Of a stretch of DNA of 60,028 nucleotides, positions 41,643 to 51,169 are shown one piece after another. Numbering within the stretch: position 1 is the stretch's first letter; each line of letters begins with the position of its first letter. The notes beneath the pieces are model-generated. The model saw only the letters and a program-made list of their open reading frames with translations, had not been told where the DNA came from and ran no database searches. The stretch is from Paulinella micropora (taxonomy: Eukaryota > Cercozoa > Imbricatea > Euglyphida): the NCBI GenBank assembly GCA_009731375.1, contig BJOX01000014.1, positions 574,146 through 634,173 on the forward strand, in the 5' to 3' direction. A program made the translations under genes and the position numbers.

Positions 41643-41660
41643 CATCTATCTATCTATCTT
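41161..41660. repeat. (CT)n and (TCTA)n microsatellites
   Basis: A CT run to about 41238, then TACC and TCTA tetranucleotides with TCTG and TCCA variants. Confidence 0.95.
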
Positions 41661-41664
41661 TCTT

Positions 41665-42419
<755 letters not shown>

Positions 42420-42508
42420 TATCTAATAGATATTGGTCCCGTACAGATCCTGGCAAGACAGCTTTTCCTCCTTGTTCCTTCTCATTCACCCTCTGGAGGA
42501 CAAGAACA

Positions 42509-42636
42509 ATGTTGGGCAGACACTGCCATCGTGCACGTGGTGCTTTGCACCAGACAGCGGCACATGCACCCAAGGCAGGTGTTGTACCACCTGCAGGCAA
42601 GGTCTTCAACAACAAAGGTATGTATGTATGTGTATG

Positions 42637-42668
<32 letters not shown>

Positions 42669-42702
42669 TGTATGTATGTATGTGTGTACTTGTGTTTGTA
42701 CG

Positions 42703-42736
<34 letters not shown>

Positions 42737-42976
42737 TGTATGTATGTATGTATGTATGTATGTATGTATGTATGTATGGATGCATGTATGTATGTATGTA
42801 TGTATGCATGCATCTATGTATGCATGCATGCATGTATGTACGTACGTGCGTAGTACGTACGTATGTACGTATGTATGTACGTATGTACGTATGTATGTAC
42901 GTATGTATGTATGTATGTATGTATGTATCAAGGGGAGCTTGGGCATGGCGTAAGACACCCGCACCTCGACTGGAGG

Positions 42977-43011
<35 letters not shown>

Positions 43012-43041
43012 GTCTATCTATCTACTATCTATCTATCTATC

Positions 43042-43130
<89 letters not shown>

Positions 43131-43138
43131 GTCTATCT

Positions 43139-43200
<62 letters not shown>

Positions 43201-43399
43201 ACCGTAGGTTTTGGAGACGGAGGGCGCCAGATTACAGCGCACCCATCAGGTTTATATACATACATACATACATACATTCATACATTCATACATTCATACA
43301 TACATACACATGTATACATACATACGTACATACACACATACATGCATGCATGCATGCGTTGCTGCTGCCACTGCCTACAGGTCGCGACTGCATGCTCAT

Positions 43400-43439
<40 letters not shown>

Positions 43440-43725
43440 ACATACACACATACATACACACATACATTCACACATACATACATACACACATACATACATA
43501 CATACATACATTCATATACATACATACATGTTTTCCTACAGGTCGCGACTGCATGCGTGGCGTGTGACGCACAACGAAAAAGAGTTTCAGGTGTTCAGAT
43601 ACGACCCCACGGTCGATGCACAGGCAAGGGTAACACTTAATATGTATACATAAATATTTTGGGGAAAAAAAAAGTACATAAATGTAATGATAATTATAAT
43701 GATGCTGATGACGATAATAATAATA

Positions 43726-43792
<67 letters not shown>

Positions 43793-43985
43793 GTGCTTCT
43801 CTGTCAATGGCTGATGCATTTCTGCACATGCGCCTCCATCGTCTCACCCGTGAGGGGAGTACGAAGAATTGACGATAGGCTCTAATGACACCCCCGCAAG
43901 GGCAGTTCCAACACTTCCAGACGGACCGGTATGTTCAATGAAAATACTGGTGGCACCGACGGGAATCGAACTGGCGACAGGGCCC

Positions 43986-44034
<49 letters not shown>

Positions 44035-45192
44035 GTAATAATACTATATCTGAGGCGTACTGATGCAGCTAATGGCATATCCTCAACGGACATAAGCCTC
44101 CAATACCCTTGTTCGAGGTCCTCCACCCCCCCGTGTCAGTCTCTCGCCTGATGATCGGGGCCACCGATGGAGCTCCTGAGAATAGTAATAATAGTAATAA
44201 TAATAATAATCATAATAATAATAATAATAATAATACAATAATAGCAATCACAACGAGCATATAAAATTTAACTTATCTTATCATCACGATCACTCCTTTG
44301 TATGTATGCATGTATGTATGTAATTTGCGTTTATAGATGGTGACGTACAAAGTCAATCTGGACGAGTGTGGTCCGATGGTGCTTGATGCTCTCATCAAGA
44401 TCCAAGAAGAGCAAGACTCCACCTTGCTTTTCGACAGGTACGTTATGGCAATAGTGAGGCAAAAGATGGGACATAAAGGCAATAGTGAGGCAGTAGATGG
44501 GACATTAAGGCAATAGTCAGGCGGTAGATGGGACAGGAAGGCTATAGTGAGGCATTCAAAGTATATTTGGACGAGTGTACTTTGTTGCTCTCATCAAGAT
44601 CGAAGAAGAACAAGATCCCACCTTGCTCTTCGACAGGTACGTAATGGCAATATAGAGGCAGTAGATGGGACATAAAGGCAATAGTGAGGCAGTAGATGGG
44701 ACATTCAGACAGTATTGAGGCAGTAGATGGGACAGGAAGGCAATAGTGAGGCAGGAGATGGGACAGGAGAGCAATAAAAAGGCATTCAAAGCCAATTCGG
44801 ACGAGTGTGGTCCCATGGTGCTCGATGCTCTCATCAAGATCCAAGAATAACAAGACCCCACCTCATTTTCCGACATGCAAACTAAAATGAGATGAAGGCC
44901 AATAGTGAGGCAGTAGATGGGACATGAAGGCGATAGCGAGGCAGTAGACGAGACGTGAAGGCAAGAGTTAGGCGGTAGTATGTATTTATGTCCTGTATTT
45001 GCGCAGATCGTGTCGGGAAGGCATATGTAAGTCGTGTGCTATGAACATCAACGGAAAGAATACTTTGGTTTGAACCTCTCCACAGCACAGACACGCACAT
45101 ACACACACACCCCTCTCTCTCTCCTCTCTATCCTCTCTCATTTTTCTCCTCTTTCCTCTCTCTTCTCTCTCTCCTCTTTCTCTCTCTCTCCC

Positions 45193-45265
<73 letters not shown>

Positions 45266-45773
45266 TTCAGTAACAGTCCGCGCAAAGCGCTGGTAATTTG
45301 TTATTGTTGTTGTTGTTGTTGTTGTTGTTGCATTATGAACGGAGGACTCATACCTTTTTTAACCTCTTACGTCTCGATTGTTTGAAATATATTTATCAGG
45401 TTTCGACGTTGTTTAAGTTATATTTTCAATCGATTTCTACATCAAGACACAGCGGGAACTACATGTGGATCTTCTTTCTTTCTTTTTTTCTTTCTCCCCC
45501 CCCCCCCCCCCCCCCCCCCNNNNNNNNNNACACATACGTACATACATAAATACATAAATACATACATGCATATATGATATATATATATTATATATATATA
45601 TATAAAGCTTGTGTACATAATATAAGTTATGTATGTATGTATGCCTGTATGTATGTATGTCTGTATGTATGTATGTTGAGCAGGCAGGACGTGCGTCTCG
45701 CTACTGCTGTTGGAGGGCAACGGGAACGGCCAAGCTGTCGACAACGTCTCCCTCTCTCCCTCTCTCTCTCACA

Positions 45774-45820
<47 letters not shown>

Positions 45821-46016
45821 CCTCTGTCCCTCTGTCTCTCTGTCTCTCTCTCTCTCACACACACACTCTCTCTCTCTCTCTCTCTCTACACACGCACACA
45901 CAGACACACACACACACACATACACATACACACAAACACACACGACACACACACACACATACACACAAACACACACGACACACACAATGCACACAAACAC
46001 ACACACACACACACAC

Positions 46017-46094
<78 letters not shown>

Positions 46095-46096
46095 CT

Positions 46097-46139
<43 letters not shown>

Positions 46140-47088
46140 TCACAGGCCTGTCTATGCCGTATCGAAAAAGACGGTGCCCCCACCAAGATTACTCCACTCA
46201 GCGAGACGGCGATCATCAAGGTCGCCAAGCTCGCCGAAAAACAACAACAGCAACAACAACAACAACAACAGCAACAGCAGCAGCAGCAGTAGCATAAGCA
46301 ACAACAACCTCTCGGTGGACCGCAGCTTGCATCACCATCAAACAGCAACCAAACACTTTCCCTTATTCTACAAGAAGTGTAATAAAAAAAGGAGGGATAT
46401 CATGTATAGCGGTCGACCATACATGTCTCATCAAAATTTGATCTTATCCTTCTCCATCAAAATTTGTGCTGCGATCATGGTAAAAACATCATTTTGAAAG
46501 CTCAGAATAAGAGCTTTCAATCGACGTGCTCAGCATATTCACATCTACGACATTCATTAAGAAAAGTATTCATTATGTACAAAAGATAAGCTCAAAGCGG
46601 ACAATTTCGCCACTTGGACATCACAAGTAATATAATATGCACAAGTGCTTTCTTGGTGCTCCAGTGTGTGTTGCGGGAGTTGGCGTTGCTTTGTGCTTGC
46701 AAAGACGCACTGCAGCCACGATCACACCATAACATCGCTAATCACATTCATGTTTGCTGCTTCGTCCAGCTTTGAACTCATTTTTCTGAATCAAGACTCT
46801 TAAGACACGAAAATGCTGAGCACCTCATTCAAAGCTCTTGCACTGCGCTTTCAAACGACGGCTTCGACATTCTCATATATCACCACGATTGATGGAGAAC
46901 GACGAGATCAACGTTGGTTGATTTGCCACTTGAATGTCTCCAGTAATATATTACATTACATTACATTACATTACATCACATCACATTACATTACATTATA
47001 CATTGCATTACATGACATTACATTACATTTTTTTCTGTCCTGTGCTCAGGATTTGGTGCCCGATATTCACGGTCTCTACTTTCTGTGA
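42509..47088 (+). CDS. SDHB: Succinate dehydrogenase iron-sulfur subunit, N-terminal 2Fe-2S part (8 exons)
   Basis: The product is part of mitochondrial complex II, which passes electrons from succinate oxidation to quinone. Exons chosen by splice sites, phase and family similarity: 42509-42617, 42933-42975, 43208-43249 (probable), 43542-43629, 44337-44437, 45007-45067, 46146-46220, 47050-47088. They join in phase to about 185 codons. Exon 1 encodes a basic, Ala/Arg/His-rich start ([20 protein letters not shown]) typical of mitochondrial targeting. Family motifs are [61 protein letters not shown] and DLVPDI. All four 2Fe-2S cysteines are present (SC, IC, SC, AC); the usual CGSC is CKSC. The frame stops after [12 protein letters not shown], and the cysteine-rich 4Fe-4S/3Fe-4S half of normal SDHB (about 280 aa) is not found downstream. 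The two exon-5 look-alikes at 44553-44636 and 44783-44876 are decayed copies. Exon 3 and the exact 5' exons are the least certain. Confidence 0.85.
42618..43541. repeat. Microsatellite-filled introns of SDHB: (ATGT)n, (TCTA)n, (ACAT)n
   Basis: (TATG)n fills 42618-42929, (TCTA)n fills 42976-43200 and (CATA)n fills 43256-43530. Non-repeat islands between them are the exons. A partial duplicate of the exon-4 acceptor (CCTACAGGTCGCGACTGCATGC) occurs at about 43373. Confidence 0.9.
43703..43792. repeat. (AAT)n tail of the minus-strand SINE
   Basis: An AAT run directly left of SINE copy 4, equivalent to its (ATT)n tail on the minus strand. Confidence 0.9.
43793..43986 (-). mobile_element. tRNA-derived SINE, copy 4 (5'-truncated), inside an SDHB intron
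   Basis: Reverse complement of the SINE body: it starts GTGCTTCTCTGTCAATGGCT and contains GGAATCGAACTGGCGACAGG, the B-box part of the head. It lacks the A-box end and has only one CATTGAACAT segment. It is followed by an AAT run at 43987-44034. Confidence 0.8.
44043..44180 (-). repeat. Second dispersed repeat family, minus-strand partial copy
   Basis: It matches the complement of 57141-57280, including CTGAGGCGTACTGATGCAGC, GGCATATCCTCAACGGACAT and GATCGGGGCCACCGATGGAG. It is flanked on both sides by AAT-type repeats. Confidence 0.8.
44442..44980. repeat. ~30 bp minisatellite with two decayed copies of SDHB exon 5
   Basis: Units of GGCAATAGTGAGGCAGTAGATGGGACA type recur through the intron. 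Exon-5-like copies lie at 44553-44636 (internal deletion, GTACGT donor kept) and 44783-44876 (in-frame TAA, donor lost). The repeats probably drove unequal exchange that multiplied the exon. Confidence 0.85.
45110..45262. repeat. (CT)n microsatellite
   Basis: CTCTCT-rich run inside the intron after SDHB exon 6. Confidence 0.95.
45496..45600. repeat. Poly-C, short gap (N 45520-45529) and ACAT/TA repeats
   Basis: A C run enters a 10-base gap, then ACAT and TA repeats follow. All lie inside the same SDHB intron. Confidence 0.9.
45750..46141. repeat. (CT)n, (CA)n and (TA)n microsatellites before SDHB exon 7
   Basis: Alternating CT and CA runs end in a TA run at 46115-46138, immediately before the acceptor TTCACAG. 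Confidence 0.95.
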
Positions 47089-47400
47089 TGGACAAGTCAA
47101 CAGTCTTCGCTACTGTCTGTGAAGCAACGACATGATGCGGCTCCTCACCCGTAGTTCCTCTACAACTCCTACTGCTGACGTTATTCAAGCGGCAAACATC
47201 TTCAACTTTGAGCAGATCCTTCTTCATCAATCGTGGTATGATAACAATGCTGAAGCCATCATTTGAAAGATTAGGGCAACGGCTTTCGAATGGCGTGCTC
47301 AGTATTTTCATATATCAAATATTGTTTCAGAAACATGAGTTTCAAAGTTGGCAGATTTTGCTACTTGAATGTCACCAGCAATAACACCTCCGCAATAAAA
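46490..47400. repeat. Three diverged copies of a ~150 bp repeat around SDHB exon 8
   Basis: Copies near 46490-46645, 46825-46965 and 47262-47400 share an order of motifs: GAAAG...CTTTC, CGT/GGCGTGCTCAG, ATTTTCATATATCA and GCCACTTGAATGTC(T/A)CCAG-like ends. They are clearly diverged. The middle copy is followed by a TTACA repeat at 46945-47028. Confidence 0.5.
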
Positions 47401-48110
47401 GCGCGGATTTTTCCCTCGTCTCCCGACATACACTATTGTGTCTCCTTACCTAACTCACCTCAAGTCACGAGTCGGAGAACGCTATGCAAAGATCTGACTA
47501 CATGTGGTATGTGATTGCAACATAAGCCATCAAAGGGCTCAAGCGGACATTTCTTTAATTCTACACAAGATAACTGCGTATGTCATTCTGTGCAGTTTCT
47601 AATTTTTTTACGATACGAAAAGCTCTGGGTAGTCACGAGTCAGTGCAGTACAAATAGTATAACAAATATTAATGTGTATGTGTTACCGTCCTGATCACTT
47701 TGAAATGCCTTTATTTAAGGAAACACATACTGCCTAACGTTGTTAATTCTCTGTTTTACTCCGTCCCTTTTTACTCGGAAGGTACAGGGAAGAACAGAGG
47801 ACGATCTTATTAAAGTCTATATCGTCACAACTGAAGTCGCTAACAAAGAACCTGCACCTACGCTTACAGACTCAGTCTTCGATAAACGGGGTTTGACAAA
47901 ATTTTCGAAATTTTACCTGTTCGGGTATAAAAGAATATATTTATTGATGCATATCCTTTTACTAAACTAATTTCAACAACTTCGCCAATTACGCAATCTT
48001 CTTCACTTAAATAAATCAGGATCAAAGATGGTGGGAAAATGTGAGACTAGCAAAGCCAAAAACAACCAAGGAAAACACCAGCCAGTACCCGTTGTCCGGC
48101 CTAACGATAA
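47400..48110. other. No recognisable gene downstream of SDHB
   Basis: I looked specifically for the missing SDHB C-terminal half (a cluster of CxxCxxC...CP codons) and did not see it. Only short ORFs are present. Confidence 0.5.
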
Positions 48111-48112
48111 TA

Positions 48113-48164
48113 TATTCCTTTCTAAAAAGTGTAACGTTCACTTCTAGTAATATTATCGTTATCC
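48113..48164. repeat. Fold-back with TAACGATAATAT arms, second copy
   Basis: TAACGATAATAT and ATATTATCGTTA flank about 30 bases, as at 2528-2592. It lies just left of the LTR-like repeat. Confidence 0.5.
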
Positions 48165-48185
48165 GGTTAAGAGGATTCAAAGTGT

Positions 48186-48363
48186 AACCGTGACACCCAC
48201 TGTATACTACATGGTTTTTACGCTATTGGGACTTTACGAGAATTTACTCTGGGAAGTAAGTTCTTGTTATTAAATGTATTATAAGATGAATTCTTATTAC
48301 ATTTCCGGTTCTGATAAATATATCCGGTTTTAGTGATGTATTAGGATAAGGAATATGGGAGCA
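48186..48363 (+). repeat. LTR-like direct repeat, left copy
   Basis: GTGACACCCACTGTATACTA through TATTAGGATAAGGAATATGG is almost identical to 50180-50352. The right copy starts TGTAACACCC, a common start of gypsy LTRs. Confidence 0.7.
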
Positions 48364-50178
48364 TATGTAAATTCAACATAAGTGAAAGTTCCTTAGTGAG
48401 GGGTTTGACTTTTTTGAATTGATTATTTGCGCATAGGATTCCTCATATATTTCTTGAAATATTTCACTATGGTGAGCATATCCTTATTTTTAATAGTTTT
48501 TTAGAAATCTGTAATTGAAGTTGTGTAAAAAAGCACCATTACGTGTGGAAAAAAATTCGGAAAAAGACAGGTCGGGCCGTCATTTTTTTGCTGATTCAAT
48601 GTGGTAAAAAAATGGTTTGCAACCACGATTATGATTAAAGAATCTGTCTTTGGTTGTTATTTTATTAGATTTTGAACTATGAAACGTTGTACAATACGTC
48701 TTAACAAATAATTTAATCGAATTTCGGAAAATTTTCAATATCTCTGAGAAACACAGTGTCGGCTGGAAAACAGTCCCTCAAGGGCAAATAAAAAAGCAAA
48801 CAAAAATTTATTATGAAAGGAATTACTGATCCTATAGCTCATAAACGAGTTGGGGGGGTGGGGGGGGTTCAAATACACTATAGCTTGAATTCTGGGGGAA
48901 GGGGAGCTAAAAAATACATGAAACCTAGAAGAAAACTGGTCAAAACTTTTTTGACATTCCGACATCTTGGACTTACCTGCCTCCAGGAATGAAGCAGACA
49001 CATCCCTTTTTCAATATTTTTGTATCTATCGTAAGTATATGTCAGGGAGACATGATTACACTAAAAAAACTGGAGGAGAAAGGTCCAGGAAAAAATGTAC
49101 AGGCATGTGTAGGTCAGACACGTGAAGTTGTGAAAACCCACTTTTTGGTTTGTAGCTTCTAGGCAAAATGAACAAAAATCCTTTGGTGGAGCTTTAGTTT
49201 ATGGTTGTGAAAGACGATTCCAATACTTAAAATTCTTAAAACTGATGAATACTAAAATGTATATGTCCCCAAAACCATAAAAATGCTGGTTTTGTGATTT
49301 TGAGTTTTTGCCTTCCACAGACATTTACAAATAACACAAAGTTGGAGAAATACGTTTAATGATAATACAAAACGATTCACCTATTCATCTGTGCAAGAAA
49401 TAATACTTAAGCTACAAAATATAGATTTTCATGTTTCGACAAGGAAAAAATAGCTGATTTTCTACTAGCTAGTTTGTAGCCTACAAGTAAAAGTATCAAA
49501 AGATATTTTATACAAGTGATGAAAAACACTCAAAGTTACTATGTATATACTTAGATAGCTATGATATGTCTAGAGATATCTGATGCACTCAGGGAACCCT
49601 CCCCTCTGTGCTTTTTTCCTAGGTTGGCCGGGCCAGGACGCACCGTGGAAGCCGGGGAATTTCATGGCATTTTTTACTGAAAAACATGGTCAGAACGTCT
49701 TGCCGGGTGGTACGCAGAACTAAGTAATTACAACAGATAAAATCATGTGGTTTTCACTAAATAAAAGCTTAACAAGTGTAGGGTTGCGCACCATACTTTC
49801 CTGATCAAAAAAATTAAAAAATCACATTTTAGTATTACATGATAAAATAGTCAAAAATATTACCGTTACGTATATTTCAAATTCAAATTTAATTTTTGAG
49901 TTGAATATGGCAAGCCAATCATCCTCACGGTCTTCGGGCAGTATTAAGTCTAGCGAGTCTAGTAACTTAGCCCACAAGAAGCACAAGCCTTTAATTCGTT
50001 GGATGGCTCTAGATAAGATTTGATCAGGAGTCGAGCTAGGGCGCTCTTGGAATGGGGGTTGATCGGCTAGGATTCCCCAAAAAGCCGGTACTTACGAGAT
50101 TATACGAGTTGTAGTCTCCGTGGGTATTACTCCAGAGTTGAGATCCGAGCGATCTCAAAGGAGGGGGAAGGGGTGCTA
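48364..50178. other. Internal DNA between two LTR-like repeats, no ORF
   Basis: AT-rich, with no ORF longer than about 90 codons. It ends in a purine tract (GGAGGGGGAAGGGG) just before the right repeat, which looks like a polypurine tract. This suggests a non-autonomous or decayed LTR element of about 2 kb. Confidence 0.45.
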
Positions 50179-50354
50179 TGTAACACCCACGGTATACTAC
50201 ATGGTTTTTACGCTATTGGGACTTTACGAGAATTTACTCTGGGAAGTAAGTTCTTGTTATTAAATGTATTATAAGATGAATTCTTATTACATTTCCGGTT
50301 CTGATAAATATATCCGGTTTTAGTGATGTATTAGGATAAGGAATATGGGAGGAT
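50179..50354 (+). repeat. LTR-like direct repeat, right copy (start of LTR)
   Basis: It begins TGTAACACCCACGGTATACT after a purine tract. The shared part with 48186-48363 ends at AATATGGGAG. The LTR itself may extend further, because a Gag-like gene starts 0.8 kb downstream. Confidence 0.65.
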
Positions 50355-51169
50355 AAGCTAGGAAGCTTAAATCCCATAGGACCTTAAAACCTAGATTTTA
50401 CACTTAACCGTTTACCGGCGTGGAGATGATTATTAAAATGCAGATTACACGAATGTGTAGCATTAATATGGAATAATCTCCCACATTAGTATGATAGCGT
50501 TGACCCGATCCTTCTACAGCACCTGTAGTATCCGTTTGAAGTTTGGATAAAAATCACGGAAAATTCCGTGAAATTTGGCCTTTTTTCCCGTGACTGGGAT
50601 ATTTAAGGCTAAATAAGGGAAATTGCACTTATGGGTTGTGTTTTGGTGATATGTTTTGGCATTTGTGCAGGTTACGGACGTAACGCAACGTGTCAGATGA
50701 ACCGGTCAAAGGGACATCCGGCTTGACCGGTGTTTTCCCTTTGGCTTGTTGTTTGGGTTCAGTTCTGACAACCCTTTCTACTTAAGAAGTGGCTGTTAGC
50801 TTTGAACCTGTTGTGTTCAATATCGTTTATTAAATTCCTTTTGTTACTTTTCCTTTGAGCTCGTAAGGCTAGACCTCCGGTCTTAATACATTTGGAGTCC
50901 CTTTGCCTTTTTCGAACTCTGAAAGTACAAATTTGGAATCTGGAACGACTCACTCATTGGAGGCAATCAGTCACTGTTGTTGACTGTGCCGTGTTGAGAG
51001 TGTCAGGCATTGTTTCGATTATCAGTCACTGTTGTTGGCTGGTCGAGACGTGCTTTTTGTTGTTCTAACCAAGGGAAAAAAAAAAAAAAAAAAGTGGTAA
51101 GGAGGGTTTCGTAGAAACAGGGAAGAACCCTGATCTCGAAACTTGGACCTTGTCACTTTGAAGTTAAAG
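50355..51169 (+). other. Possible LTR remainder and leader before the Gag-like gene
   Basis: There is no coding frame. ATCAGTCACTGTTGTTG occurs twice near 50968 and 51020, and an A run lies at 51077-51094. A primer-binding site could not be placed with confidence. Confidence 0.35.

Noticed and set aside
45068-45073. Premature stop (GTT TGA) in SDHB after KNTL
   Set aside because: GTTTGA works as an intron donor in phase 0, and the next exon starts with the expected Ala-Cys of the 2Fe-2S site.
46221-46292. SDHB C-terminus running into poly-Gln ([10 protein letters not shown]...)
   Set aside because: Possible if the intron is retained, but splicing at ATCAAG|GTCGCC to GATTTGGTGCCC gives the conserved DLVPDI, so the poly-Gln tail is probably intronic. 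The weak donor leaves some doubt.
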